This document shows positions 35,071 to 47,059 of a stretch of 64,000 nucleotides of DNA, piece by piece (within the stretch, counting starts at the first letter, position 1; the number at the start of each line of letters is the position of its first letter). Where the stretch lies: assembly GCF_014490035.1 (NCBI RefSeq), contig NZ_CP061008.1, positions 1,488,001 through 1,552,000 of the forward strand. Direction: 5' to 3'. The notes under the pieces were generated by a model that saw only the letters and a list, made by a program, of their open reading frames with translations, did not search any database and was not told where the DNA came from. The DNA is from Achromobacter xylosoxidans (GTDB lineage Bacteria > Pseudomonadota > Gammaproteobacteria > Burkholderiales > Burkholderiaceae_B). The position numbers were made by a program, and so were the translations under genes.

Positions 35071-35777
35071 ACCCCCAGATAGCGCGTCAGCTGCTCGGGC
35101 TGCCGGGCCAGCGACGCGCTGTCGCCGTCTTGCACGATCTGGCCTTTTTCCATTACCAGGCAGCGGTCGGTGTGTTCCAGCACCGCCCGGTAATTGCGGT
35201 CCACGATCAGCGTGGACATGCCGCTGGCGCGGATCTGCCGGATGATTTTCCAGATTTCGGCCACGATCAGCGGCGCCAGCCCCTCGGTGGCCTCGTCCAG
35301 GATCAGGAGTTCGGGATTGGTCATCAGGGCCCGGCCGATGGCCAGCATTTGCTGTTCGCCCCCCGATAGCTGCTGGCCGCCATGCCCCAGACGTTCCCGC
35401 AGGCGCGGAAATACTTCCAGCACGCGGGCGTAGGTCCAGTCCTGGCGGCCGTCGCGGCCGGCGCGCGCGGCCACCTGCAGGTTCTCTCGCACGTTCAGGT
35501 TGGGAAAGATGCCGCGCCCTTCGGGCACGTAGGCCAGGCCCATGCGGGCGATGGCGTGCGGCTGCGCGCGGGTGCAGTCGCGGCCGTCCACGCGCACGCT
35601 GCCATGGGCGCTTCTGACGTGGCCCATCAGGCTGCGGATCAGCGTGGTCTTGCCCATGCCGTTGCGGCCCACCAGGCCTACGGATTCTCCTGGCGCGATA
35701 TGCATGTCTATGCCGCGCAGCACGTGGCTGGCGCCGTAATAGACATGCAGGCCGCCCGTTTCGATCAATGCGGTCAT
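35067..35777 (-). CDS. livF: Branched-chain/aromatic acid ABC transporter ATPase LivF
   Basis: 236 residues. Walker A GRNGMGKTT, signature LSGGEQQMLAIGRAL and Walker B LLILDEATEGLAP identify the LivF type. Last gene of the minus-strand benzoate operon; overlaps livG by 4 nt. Confidence 0.93.
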   Translation of the reverse strand: MTALIETGGLHVYYGASHVLRGIDMHIAPGESVGLVGRNGMGKTTLIRSLMGHVRSAHGSVRVDGRDCTRAQPHAIARMGLAYVPEGRGIFPNLNVRENLQVAARAGRDGRQDWTYARVLEVFPRLRERLGHGGQQLSGGEQQMLAIGRALMTNPELLILDEATEGLAPLIVAEIWKIIRQIRASGMSTLIVDRNYRAVLEHTDRCLVMEKGQIVQDGDSASLARQPEQLTRYLGV

Positions 35778-36538
35778 ACGCTGGCTCCATGGCTGTCTTC
35801 GCCCAGGTAGGCGGTGCGCACGTCCGGGTTGGCGCGGATCGCGGCGGGCGCGCCGCTGGCGATGGCGGCGCCGTTGACCATGACGGTAATGGTCTCGGCA
35901 ACGCGGAAGACCGCGTCCATGTCATGCTCCACCAGCAGGATGGCGTGGCCGGGCTTGAGCGCGTTCAGCAGCTCCAGGATGCGGTCGGTTTCCTCGGGAC
36001 CCATGCCGGCCAGGGGTTCGTCCAGCAGCAGCACTTGCGGCTCGCCCGCCAGGCACATGGCGATCTCCAACTGGCGCTTGCGGCCATGCGGCAGCAGCCC
36101 GGCCTCGCGCGCGGCGTCATCGGCCAGGCCGGTGCGTTCCAGCGCGTGGCGCGCCAGCTCGGCGCTGTGGCGGCATTCCGTGGCCGAGCGCCACCAGTGC
36201 CAGAAGCGCTGGCGGCGCGCCTGCGCGGCCAGCCTGCAGTTTTCGAACACGCTCAGTTCGGGAAAGATGGTGGACCGCTGGTAGCTGCGGCCCAGGCCCG
36301 CGCGGGCCCGGTCGGGCTGGCGCCAGGTCGTGATGTCGCGCCCGCCCAGCATGACCTGGCCGCTGCTGGGCGCGAGTTCGCCCGAAAGGATGTTGATCAG
36401 CGTGGACTTGCCCGCGCCGTTGGTGCCGATGACGGCGTGGACCTGGCCGCGCTGCAATTGCAGCGACACGCCGTTCACCGCCATCAGGCCGCCGAAGCGG
36501 CGCGTGACCGCGCTTGCGGCAAGCAGGACGTCAGACAT
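35774..36538 (-). CDS. livG: Branched-chain/aromatic acid ABC transporter ATPase LivG
   Basis: 254 residues. Walker A GTNGAGKST and Walker B VLLLDEPLAGMGPEE are present; the signature region reads LLPHGRKRQLEIAMCL, the degenerate LivG form. ATG 36538 was chosen from family length; it overlaps the livM end by 8 nt. Confidence 0.93.
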   Translation of the reverse strand: MSDVLLAASAVTRRFGGLMAVNGVSLQLQRGQVHAVIGTNGAGKSTLINILSGELAPSSGQVMLGGRDITTWRQPDRARAGLGRSYQRSTIFPELSVFENCRLAAQARRQRFWHWWRSATECRHSAELARHALERTGLADDAAREAGLLPHGRKRQLEIAMCLAGEPQVLLLDEPLAGMGPEETDRILELLNALKPGHAILLVEHDMDAVFRVAETITVMVNGAAIASGAPAAIRANPDVRTAYLGEDSHGASV

Positions 36539-37607
36539 GGGGCTCTCCCTGGATGGGCAGGCGGGCGGAGGCGGGCTGGCGGCCGGCATGGGCAGCATCC
36601 GGTTTGGGCGCGGCGCGGGCGGCGTCGACGCCAGCGCCGGGTAGGCGCGCCGCGCGCCGTTGGCGCAGTTGCGCCGGCAGTCCCGCCAGGCCATTGGGCA
36701 GCAAGGCCACCAGCGCGATGATGGCGATGCCCAGCGGCAGGTGCCAGTGGCGCGCGTATTCGCCGAAAATCTCCTGCGACTGGAACAGTTCCTGCAGCAG
36801 CACCAGCGCCAGGGTGCCCAGCACCGCCCCGCCCAGGCTGCCCATGCCGCCCAGGATCACCATCAGCAGCACCAGGCCGGATTGTTCCCAGGCCAGCAGC
36901 TCGGGCGTGACGAAGCCGTCCTTCAGGGCGAACAGAAAGCCCGCCACGCTGGCCAGCGTGGCGCCGATGACATAGGCGGCCAGCTTGTACGGATAGGTGG
37001 AATAGCCGGCCGCGCGCATGCGCTGTTCGTTGATGCGGATGCCGGCCAGCGCGGCGCCGAAGGGCGAGCGCCGCAGCAGCGCCAGGAAGCCCCAGGTCAG
37101 CGCCAGGCAGGCCAGCACGAAGAAGTAGAAGGTCCGGGCATCGCCCAGGTCGAACGGCAGCCAGCCGCCCAGGGAAAGCTCGGGCCGGAAGTACAGGTAG
37201 ATGCCGTCGCTGCCGCCGCCGATCTTGGTGTCGTGGAACACGTAGTAGGCCATCTGCGAGAAGGCCAGCGTCACCATGATGAAGTACACGCCGCGGGTGC
37301 GCAGCGCCAGCGCGCCGGTCGCCAGCGCATAGGCTGCGGCGGCGAGCAGGGCGGCCGGCAGCAGCCACCACAGGCCGGCGGCCTCCGATTCCGGCGACAG
37401 CAGCGCCGCCACGTAGGCGCCGATGCCGAAGAAGGCGGCGTGGCCCAGGCTGACCAGTCCCGCGCCGCCCACCAGCAGCTGCAGGCTGAGCGCGAAGATC
37501 GCATAGATCATGATCTTGATCGCCAGGCCGGTGTAGTAGTCGCTGCCGCTCCAGGAAAAGGCGGCCAAAGCCAGCAGCGCCGCAATGGGCAAGAGTCGGT
37601 TCAACAT
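36531..37607 (-). CDS. livM: Branched-chain/aromatic acid ABC permease LivM
   Basis: 358 residues with about nine hydrophobic segments and the family motif GLVSLGHAAFFGIGAY near the N-terminus. The EAA-like loop NEQRMRAAGYSTYPYKL is present. The C-terminal 45 residues are a soluble Pro/Ala/Arg-rich tail not typical of the core. Starts 2 bp upstream of the livH stop boundary. Confidence 0.92.
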   Translation of the reverse strand: MLNRLLPIAALLALAAFSWSGSDYYTGLAIKIMIYAIFALSLQLLVGGAGLVSLGHAAFFGIGAYVAALLSPESEAAGLWWLLPAALLAAAAYALATGALALRTRGVYFIMVTLAFSQMAYYVFHDTKIGGGSDGIYLYFRPELSLGGWLPFDLGDARTFYFFVLACLALTWGFLALLRRSPFGAALAGIRINEQRMRAAGYSTYPYKLAAYVIGATLASVAGFLFALKDGFVTPELLAWEQSGLVLLMVILGGMGSLGGAVLGTLALVLLQELFQSQEIFGEYARHWHLPLGIAIIALVALLPNGLAGLPAQLRQRRAARLPGAGVDAARAAPKPDAAHAGRQPASARLPIQGEPHV

Positions 37608-37609
37608 GG

Positions 37610-38491
37610 TCAGCCCTGCTTGAACAGCCCTTCGGGCTTGCAAAGAAGTATGAAGGCCATCAGCAGGTACACCAGCACGCCCGCCGCGGACGGGAACAGC
37701 ACCTGGCCGAAGGTTTCCACCACGCCCACCAGCATCGCGGCCAGGAAGGCGCCGCGGATCGAGCCGATGCCGCCGATCACCACCACCACGAAGCAGATGA
37801 TGAGCACGCCGTTGCCCATGCCGGGGTAGACCGAGGACACCGGCGCGGCGATGCTGCCCGCCAGGGCCGCCAGCGCAACGCCCGCCGCGAACACCAGGCG
37901 GTAGAGCTTGTTGATGTCTATGCCCAGCGATCCGATCATCTCGCGGTTGCTGGCGCCGGCCCGCAGCATCATGCCCAGCCGCGTGCGCGTGATGACCCAG
38001 TACAGCAGCAGCGCCACCGCGATGCCGACGGCCGAGATGAACAGCCGGTAGACCGGATAGGTCATGACGTCGCCCAGCGCGATGCTGCCCTGCAGCCAGG
38101 CGGGCAGGGGTACGCCGTGCACGTCATTGCCCACCAGGATGCTGCGCAGCTCTTCGAACACCAGGATCAGGCCGTAGGTCATCAGCACCTGCTGCAAGTG
38201 GTTGCGCTTGTACAGGTAGCTGAAGAACGCGGCTTCCAGCAGGTAGCCCAGGGCGCCGGCCGCCAGCACGCAGACCGCCAGCGTGGCCAGGAAGCCGCCG
38301 CCCAGCCAGCGGTCGACGGCCGGTCCCAGCGCAAACGCCATGTACGCGCCGATCATGTAGAAACTGCCGTGGGCCAGATTGATGATGCCCATGATGCCGA
38401 AGATCAGCGTGAGTCCGCTGGCCACCAGGAACAGCAGCAAGCCGTACTGGAAAGCGTTCAGGCTCTGGATGAGCAGGATGCTGATGTCCAT
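37610..38491 (-). CDS. livH: Branched-chain/aromatic acid ABC permease LivH
   Basis: 293 residues, LivH family. Typical N-terminus LNAFQYGLLLFLVASGLTLIFG and INLAHGSFYMIGAY are present, as is NREMIGSLGIDINKLYRLVF, the ATPase-contact loop. Forms the membrane channel with LivM. Confidence 0.93.
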   Translation of the reverse strand: MDISILLIQSLNAFQYGLLLFLVASGLTLIFGIMGIINLAHGSFYMIGAYMAFALGPAVDRWLGGGFLATLAVCVLAAGALGYLLEAAFFSYLYKRNHLQQVLMTYGLILVFEELRSILVGNDVHGVPLPAWLQGSIALGDVMTYPVYRLFISAVGIAVALLLYWVITRTRLGMMLRAGASNREMIGSLGIDINKLYRLVFAAGVALAALAGSIAAPVSSVYPGMGNGVLIICFVVVVIGGIGSIRGAFLAAMLVGVVETFGQVLFPSAAGVLVYLLMAFILLCKPEGLFKQG

Positions 38492-38516
38492 GGGGCCTCC
38501 CTGTGGCGGATTGTGG

Positions 38517-39677
38517 TCAGAGCTTGCAGCCGCGGGCCGGATCGGCCAGCTTCTTCACGGCGACATCCACGACCTTGTTTTCCAATCCGTCGACGCGGCG
38601 CAGGTAGATGTCCTGCACGGGGTTGCCCGCGCTGGACAGCGTGAAGGGGCCGCGCGGGCTGTCCACCGTGGCGCCGCGCATGGCCTTGCGGAAGTCTTCC
38701 TTCTTGGCGAAGTCGCCCTTCACCGCGGCCAGGCCCGACTGCATCAGCTGCGCCGCGTCATAGCCCTGCACCGCGTAGACGTCCGGCTGCGCCTTGTAGG
38801 CCTTGCTGTAGTCGGCGCGGAAGGCGTTGTCGCGCGGCGTGTTCAGGCCGTCGGCATAGTGCAGCGTGGTCAGCAGGCCTTGCGCCGAAGCGCCCTGGGC
38901 CTCCAGCGTGCCGTCGGTCAGGAAGCCCGAGCCATACAGCGGGATGGTCTTGCCCAGGCCCGCGGCATGGTAGTCCTGCACGAACTTCACGGCGCCGCCA
39001 CCCGCAAAGAATGTGAACACCATGTCGGGCTTGAGCGCCGCGATCTCGGTCAGCAGCGGCTGGAATTCCACGTTGGGAAACGGCAGGCTCAGTTCCTTCA
39101 CGACCTTGCCGCCGGCCTTCTCGAAGCCCTCCTTGAAGCCGCCGATGGCTTCGTCGCCGGCCGCATATTTCCAGGTGATGGTGACGGCCGTCTTGTGGCC
39201 CTTGGCAAAGGCCACCGGACCCATGGCGTACGCAGGCTGCCAATTGGTGAACGAGGTGCGGAAGATGCCCGGGCCGCACAGCGGGCCGGTGATGGCGTTG
39301 GCGCCCGCGTTGGTCACGATCAGCGTGGTGTCGGCATCCTTGGCGGCCTTGGCCAGCGCCATCGCCACGCCCGAGTGCACGGTGCCGATCAGCACGTCCA
39401 CCTGGTCGCGCTTGATCAGGCGGTTGGCGTTTTCGGCGGCCTTGGCGGGGTTGGACTCGTCGTCCACCTTGAAGTATTCGATCTCGCGTCCGCCCAGCTT
39501 GCCGCCTTGCTCCGCGACATACAGCTTGAAGCCGTTCTCGATGGCGTTGCCCAGCGCGGCATAGGTGCCGCTGTAGGGCAGCATGAAGCCGACCTTGATC
39601 TTGTCGGCGGCCTGGGCGCCGGTGGCGGCGAGCGTCAGAGCCGCGGCGAGCGCAGCCCGGGTCAGGGCGTGGTTCAT
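38517..39677 (-). CDS. livK: Periplasmic receptor of the Liv-type transporter
   Basis: 386 residues, type 1 periplasmic binding fold. Signal peptide with cleavage after ATGAQA, then KIKVGFMLPYSGTYAALG. Because it lies in a benzoyl-CoA cluster, it may bind benzoate or a related aromatic acid rather than leucine; this is inference from context. Followed by livHMGF in the same direction. Confidence 0.9.
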   Translation of the reverse strand: MNHALTRAALAAALTLAATGAQAADKIKVGFMLPYSGTYAALGNAIENGFKLYVAEQGGKLGGREIEYFKVDDESNPAKAAENANRLIKRDQVDVLIGTVHSGVAMALAKAAKDADTTLIVTNAGANAITGPLCGPGIFRTSFTNWQPAYAMGPVAFAKGHKTAVTITWKYAAGDEAIGGFKEGFEKAGGKVVKELSLPFPNVEFQPLLTEIAALKPDMVFTFFAGGGAVKFVQDYHAAGLGKTIPLYGSGFLTDGTLEAQGASAQGLLTTLHYADGLNTPRDNAFRADYSKAYKAQPDVYAVQGYDAAQLMQSGLAAVKGDFAKKEDFRKAMRGATVDSPRGPFTLSSAGNPVQDIYLRRVDGLENKVVDVAVKKLADPARGCKL

Positions 39678-39713
39678 GGTTAGTCTCCGTGCTTGTTATG
39701 GGCCGACGCGGGG

Positions 39714-40534
39714 TCAGCGGGGTTGTGCCAGGCCGCCGACGAAACCGGCGACGGCCTGGATAACGCGGGCCGGCTGATCCTTGTGCGCCGAGTGGCCGCA
39801 GTCGGGCAGTTCCAGCAGTTCGGTCTGGGGCGCGAGCCGGCGTATGCCGCGGATCTGCGCCAAGGTGCCGTATTCGTCGTCCACGCCCTGGATGGCCAGC
39901 ACCGGACAGGCGATGCGGGACAGGTAGTCGTCCAGATTCCAGCGGCGGAAAGCCGGATCCAGCCAGATGTCGTTCCAGCCCCAGAACGCCGAATCCGGGT
40001 CCGCGTGATAGCGCCCCAGCCGGGCGCGCAGGTCCGTGTCCAGGTAGGCTTGACGCGCGTGCGCGATGCTGGCGACCGATACGTCTTCGACCAGGATATG
40101 GGGCGCGGCGGCGACCACGCCGGCGACGGCGTCCGGATGCATCGCCGCATACAGCAGGGCGATCGAGCCGCCGTCGCTGTGGCCGAACAGCGCCGGCTTG
40201 TCGCGCCTGGCGTCCACGCGCAATGCGCGCAGCAGCGCGGGCAGCACGTCGCGCGCCTCGATGTGCATGAAGTCCGCCGGCCGCTTTTCTGCGTGCGGCC
40301 GCGGTGTCGACAGTCCGTAGCCGTAGCGCGAGTACACCAGTCCGCGGCAACCGGCTGCCTCGCAGACGCGTAGTGGCCAGTCCTTCCACATGGACACGGA
40401 GCCCAGCCCTTCGTGCAGAAATACCAGCAGCGGGGCGCCGGGGCGATCGGCCCAGATCCACTGGCATTCCAGCCGCAGGTCTCGTCCGCCGGCATGGAAT
40501 TCGGCGAACACGGTCTCGGCCACGGCACAGGCGT

Positions 40535-40538
<4 letters not shown>
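39714..40538 (-). CDS. Alpha/beta hydrolase of the benzoate cluster
   Basis: 274 residues. Nucleophile elbow GHSDGGSIALLY (Ser near residue 118), acid in QGVDDEYG, and His in DCGHSAH near the C-terminus give a full triad. No signal peptide. It overlaps the benzoate-CoA ligase stop by 4 nt, so the two are coupled. It could hydrolyse an aromatic ester or rescue CoA from a dead-end thioester; the true substrate is not known. Confidence 0.88.
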
Positions 40539-42094
<1,556 letters not shown>

Positions 42095-42162
42095 GGTTGT
42101 CTCCTGATGTCCTGTGGGGTGGAAGCCGCGCTATGTGTTTTTTTCTGGCGGCGGGGCGGGCG

Positions 42163-42633
42163 CTAGGACCGCGTGAAATCGATGGCGCCGCCCGGCAGCA
42201 GGTACAGCACCAGCGCGCGGCCGCCGCTCACGGTTGGGCTGTGCGCGCTGCCGGGGCCGTAGACCAGCCAGCCGGCGCCGTGGCCGTCGAAGCTGGCGCC
42301 TTCGGTCAGCGGCATGATCATGTCGATCTCGCCATTGGGGTGCGCGTGGTGCGGACCGGCAAGATCGTTCATGTCCACCACGTCCACCGAGCAGTCCGCC
42401 AGGTCGGGCGCCGGCTTGATGACGCGGCCGTAGCGGATGCCGCCGGCTTCCCGGCTGCACATCCAGCCCTCGGCCACGCCCTGCCTGCAGGTGGCGTATA
42501 TCTCCTGGAACAGGGCGCTTTGCGGACCGGCCTCGCGGTTCAGGCTTTCCTGCAGCGCCGCGTCCAGCGGCTGGCCTTGCGTCAGGCGCGTGACCTCGCG
42601 CATCAGGGCATGGAATTGATCAGGCGTACTCAC
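42163..42633 (-). CDS. DUF4863 cupin-like protein
   Basis: 156 residues. The motif HHAHPNGEIDMIMPL and later GSAHSPTVSGG look like the metal-binding strands of a small cupin. DUF4863 genes are, as I recall, common companions of box genes. It is the first gene of the minus-strand unit, 68 bp before bclA, and shares the intergenic region with boxR. Role in benzoate breakdown unknown. Confidence 0.85.
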   Translation of the reverse strand: MSTPDQFHALMREVTRLTQGQPLDAALQESLNREAGPQSALFQEIYATCRQGVAEGWMCSREAGGIRYGRVIKPAPDLADCSVDVVDMNDLAGPHHAHPNGEIDMIMPLTEGASFDGHGAGWLVYGPGSAHSPTVSGGRALVLYLLPGGAIDFTRS

Positions 42634-42731
42634 CGGGCTCCTCCTTTACACTGTCGGCGCTTCAGAATCGACATGAAATCGACTGCTGCTTTTTTGCACA
42701 TGAGGCGCTTTGGACTGATTGAATGGAAAAA

Positions 42732-42769
42732 TAGTGCTTCCATTGATTATGGTCAAGCACTATAGTGCA
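42732..42769. promoter_or_regulatory. boxR: Candidate BoxR operator between DUF4863 and boxR
   Basis: TAGTGCTT (42732-42739) is inverted as AAGCACTA (42755-42762). The right half also forms the perfect 12-bp palindrome GCACTATAGTGC (42757-42768), ending in TGCA (42766-42769). A further TGCA lies at 42695-42698. TGCA is the core of known BoxR/BzdR sites. Sits in the divergent promoter region of both benzoate operons. Confidence 0.5.
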
Positions 42770-42809
42770 TAAAACGTGGTAATCAGGGTTTTTGCGGAGT
42801 CACGTAAAC

Positions 42810-43718
42810 ATGAATCAAGCGCTAGACGCGGCGCCATCCGAACCCAGGCGGGAAGCGTTCCTGGTGGCCTTGGGCGAGCGGGTGCGCCGCCTGCGGGCCA
42901 TACGCGGCATGACCCGCAAAGGCCTGTCGCAGGTGACAGGCGTATCGGAACGCCACCTGGCCAATCTGGAACATGGGGTGGGCAATGCGTCCATCCTGGT
43001 GCTGCTGCAGATTGCCCGAGCCTTCAACTGCGCACTGGCCGAACTGGTGGGCGACGTCACCACCGAATCGCCCGACTGGCTGCTGATCCGCGAGCTGCTC
43101 AGCGGCCGCACGGAATCCGACCTGCAGCGCGCGCGCGAGGCCCTGACCCAGCTGTTCGGCGTAGGGGCGGGGGCGCAGCGTCCCAACCGCACGCAGCGCG
43201 TGGCGCTGATCGGCCTGCGCGGCGCGGGCAAGTCCACGCTGGGCCAGATGCTGGCCGATGACCTGGGCTACCCCTTCGTGGAGCTGAACCGCGAGATCGA
43301 GCGCGTGGCCGGGTGCAGCATCCTGGAGATCCACAATCTGTACGGCCCCAACGCCTACCGCCGCTACGAACGGCGGGCGCTGGAAGAGGCCGTGCAGATC
43401 TACCCGGAAATGGTGCTGGCCACGCCGGGCGGGCTGGTGTCCGAGCCCGCCACCCTGAACCTGTTGCTGGCGCATTGCTACACGGTATGGCTGCGCGCCA
43501 CCCCCGAGGAGCACATGGGCCGGGTCATGGCGCAGGGCGATTTCCGTCCCATGTCGGGTAACAACGAGGCCATGGCCGACCTCAAGCGCATCCTGGCCGG
43601 GCGCGAAGCCTTCTACGCCAAGGCCGATCTCACGTGGGTCACCAGCAACCTGGACGTGCAGGAAAGCTTTGCCGGCCTGCGCACCCAGGTACGCAAGGCC
43701 TGCGGCCTGCCGCTATAG
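42810..43718 (+). CDS. boxR: Transcriptional regulator BoxR
   Basis: 302 residues, two-domain architecture unique to BoxR/BzdR: an XRE-type HTH (about 23-75, MTRKGLSQVTGVSERHLANL) joined to a shikimate-kinase-like domain with Walker A GLRGAGKST near residue 138. The kinase-like domain binds benzoyl-CoA as inducer in characterised relatives. ATG 42810 with GGAG 10 bp upstream. It is followed by its own terminator, so boxC has a separate promoter. Confidence 0.95.
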   Translation: MNQALDAAPSEPRREAFLVALGERVRRLRAIRGMTRKGLSQVTGVSERHLANLEHGVGNASILVLLQIARAFNCALAELVGDVTTESPDWLLIRELLSGRTESDLQRAREALTQLFGVGAGAQRPNRTQRVALIGLRGAGKSTLGQMLADDLGYPFVELNREIERVAGCSILEIHNLYGPNAYRRYERRALEEAVQIYPEMVLATPGGLVSEPATLNLLLAHCYTVWLRATPEEHMGRVMAQGDFRPMSGNNEAMADLKRILAGREAFYAKADLTWVTSNLDVQESFAGLRTQVRKACGLPL

Positions 43719-43748
43719 GCGGATTCGATGCCGGTCAGGCCGGCAATA

Positions 43749-43762
43749 TGCATTTTTATGCA
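43749..43762. promoter_or_regulatory. boxR: Candidate BoxR box TGCA-N6-TGCA
   Basis: Two TGCA tetramers separated by six bases lie between boxR and its terminator. The spacing, one helical turn, is what is described for BoxR/BzdR operators. Further TGCA copies follow at 43799 and 43818 in the boxC promoter. Confidence 0.5.
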
Positions 43763-43763
43763 T

Positions 43764-43787
43764 GCCCCGCTTGACGGGGCTTTTTTT
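43764..43787 (+). terminator. Intrinsic terminator of boxR
   Basis: GCCCCG-CTTGA-CGGGGC followed by seven T. It isolates boxR from the boxC promoter. Confidence 0.88.
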
Positions 43788-43798
43788 GTCCTCTAATC

Positions 43799-43821
43799 TG
43801 CATAATAATTCATGTAGTGCA
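43799..43821. promoter_or_regulatory. boxC: boxC promoter region with TGCA sites
   Basis: An AT-rich stretch between the boxR terminator and boxC with TGCA at 43799-43802 and 43818-43821. It is probably the promoter/operator of the boxCBA operon; the -35/-10 boxes cannot be fixed by eye. GAGGAGAC at 43849-43856 is the boxC ribosome site. Confidence 0.45.
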
Positions 43822-43861
43822 GTATTTTTCCTGTTTTGGCAGGCGTTCGAGGAGACACACT

Positions 43862-45520
43862 ATGAGCAGCACCCTCAACCGGGTTGATTTCCGGACCGAC
43901 CCCGAGCAGTACCGCCACTGGCGCCTGAGCTTCGACGGCCCGGTCGCCACGCTGGCCATGGATGTTGCCGAGGACGGCGGCCTGCGTCCGGGCTACAAGC
44001 TGAAGCTGAATTCCTACGACCTGGGCGTGGACATCGAATTGCATGACGCCTTGCAGCGTATCCGCTTCGAACACCCGGAAGTGCGCACCGTGGTCGTCAC
44101 CAGCATGAAGGACCGGATCTTCTGTTCCGGCGCCAATATTTTCATGCTGGGCCTGTCCTCGCACGCCTGGAAGGTGAACTTCTGCAAGTTCACCAACGAA
44201 ACCCGCAACGGCATTGAAGATTCCAGCCGCCACAGCGGCCTGAAGTTCATCGCCGCGCTCAACGGCGCCTGCGCCGGGGGCGGCTACGAGCTGGCGCTGG
44301 CCTGCGACGAGATCATGCTGATCGACGACCGCTCGTCCGCGGTGGCGCTGCCCGAGGTGCCGCTGCTGGGCGTGCTGCCCGGCACCGGCGGCCTGACCCG
44401 CGTGACCGACAAGCGCCGCGTGCGCCACGACCACGCGGACATCTTCTGCACCCTGGTCGAAGGCGTGCGCGGCCAGCGCGCCAAGGACTGGCGCCTGGTG
44501 GACGACGTGGTCAAGCCGGCCCGCTTCGAGGAGGCCGTGCGCGAACGCGCGCAGGCGCTGGCGCAGGGCAGCGACCGCCCGGCGGGCGAGCAGGGCATCG
44601 CGCTGACGCCGGTGCAGCGCACGGAAAGCGCCGACGGCCTGTCCTACCGCTATGTGGATATCCAACTGGACCGCGACAGGCGCCAGGCCACCTGGACGGT
44701 GCGCGCGCCCGAGGGCGCGGTGCAGACCGAGCTGCAGGACATAGTCGCGGCCGGCGCGGCCTGGTGGCCGCTGCAGATGGCGCGCGAACTGGACGACGCC
44801 ATCCTGTCGATGCGCACCAACGAGCTGGACATCGGCACCTGGATCATCAAGACCGAAGGCGATGCCGCGCTGGTGCTGGCTGCCGATGCCGCTCTGCAGC
44901 AGCATGCTGACCACTGGTTCGTGCGCGAAACCGCCGGCATGCTGCGCCGCACGCTGGCGCGCCTGGACGTGACCTCGCGCAGCCTGTTCGCGCTGATCGA
45001 GCCGGGTTCCTGCTTTGCCGGCACCCTGCTCGAACTGGCGCTGGCCGCCGACCGCAGCTACATGCTGGACAACGAAGACGAATCCGCGCCCGCGCAGATC
45101 GTGGTGGGCGAACGCAATTTCGGCGCCTATCCGCTGGTCAACGGCCAGAGCCGCCTGCAGCGCCGCTTCTACGAAGAAGAAGCGCCCTTGGAAGCGGTGC
45201 GCGCGCGCGCCGGCCAGCCGCTGTCGGCCACCGATGCGCTGGATCTGGGCCTGATCACCTATGCGCCGGACAACATAGATTGGGACGACGAGGTGCGCAT
45301 GATGCTGGAGGAGCGCCGCGCGCTGTCGCCCGACGCCCTGACCGGACTGGAAGCCAACCTGCGCTTCGGCGGACAGGAGACGATGGAGACCCGCATCTTC
45401 GGCCGCCTCACCGCCTGGCAGAACTGGATCTTCAATCGCCCCAACGCCGCCGGCGACAAGGGCGCGCTCAAGCTCTACGGCAAGGGCGAGCAAGCCGCAT
45501 TCGACTGGAACCGGGTCTGA
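43862..45520 (+). CDS. boxC: 2,3-epoxybenzoyl-CoA dihydrolase BoxC
   Basis: 552 residues. It opens the epoxide ring of 2,3-epoxybenzoyl-CoA to 3,4-dehydroadipyl-CoA semialdehyde plus formate. The crotonase fold is doubled; the N-terminal unit has FCSGANIFMLG and ALNGACAGGGYELALACDEI. ATG 43862 with a strong GAGGAGAC site. First gene of boxCBA; a 57-bp gap precedes boxB. Confidence 0.96.
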   Translation: MSSTLNRVDFRTDPEQYRHWRLSFDGPVATLAMDVAEDGGLRPGYKLKLNSYDLGVDIELHDALQRIRFEHPEVRTVVVTSMKDRIFCSGANIFMLGLSSHAWKVNFCKFTNETRNGIEDSSRHSGLKFIAALNGACAGGGYELALACDEIMLIDDRSSAVALPEVPLLGVLPGTGGLTRVTDKRRVRHDHADIFCTLVEGVRGQRAKDWRLVDDVVKPARFEEAVRERAQALAQGSDRPAGEQGIALTPVQRTESADGLSYRYVDIQLDRDRRQATWTVRAPEGAVQTELQDIVAAGAAWWPLQMARELDDAILSMRTNELDIGTWIIKTEGDAALVLAADAALQQHADHWFVRETAGMLRRTLARLDVTSRSLFALIEPGSCFAGTLLELALAADRSYMLDNEDESAPAQIVVGERNFGAYPLVNGQSRLQRRFYEEEAPLEAVRARAGQPLSATDALDLGLITYAPDNIDWDDEVRMMLEERRALSPDALTGLEANLRFGGQETMETRIFGRLTAWQNWIFNRPNAAGDKGALKLYGKGEQAAFDWNRV

Positions 45521-45577
45521 CGGCCCCGCGACACCGCGCCGCGCGACCGCGGCCATCCCAAAGAACAGGAGCGAGAC

Positions 45578-47005
<1,428 letters not shown>

Positions 47006-47013
47006 AGCGGGGC

Positions 47014-47035
47014 GGCGGCCGCATTCGCGGCCGCC
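47014..47035 (+). other. Intercistronic hairpin boxB-boxA
   Basis: GGCGGCCGC-ATTC-GCGGCCGCC, a perfect 9-bp stem with no T-run, starting 8 bp after the boxB stop. Suited to protect the upstream mRNA or lower downstream expression. Confidence 0.55.
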
Positions 47036-47059
47036 TACCGGAGCATGGGGAAGACCGAG

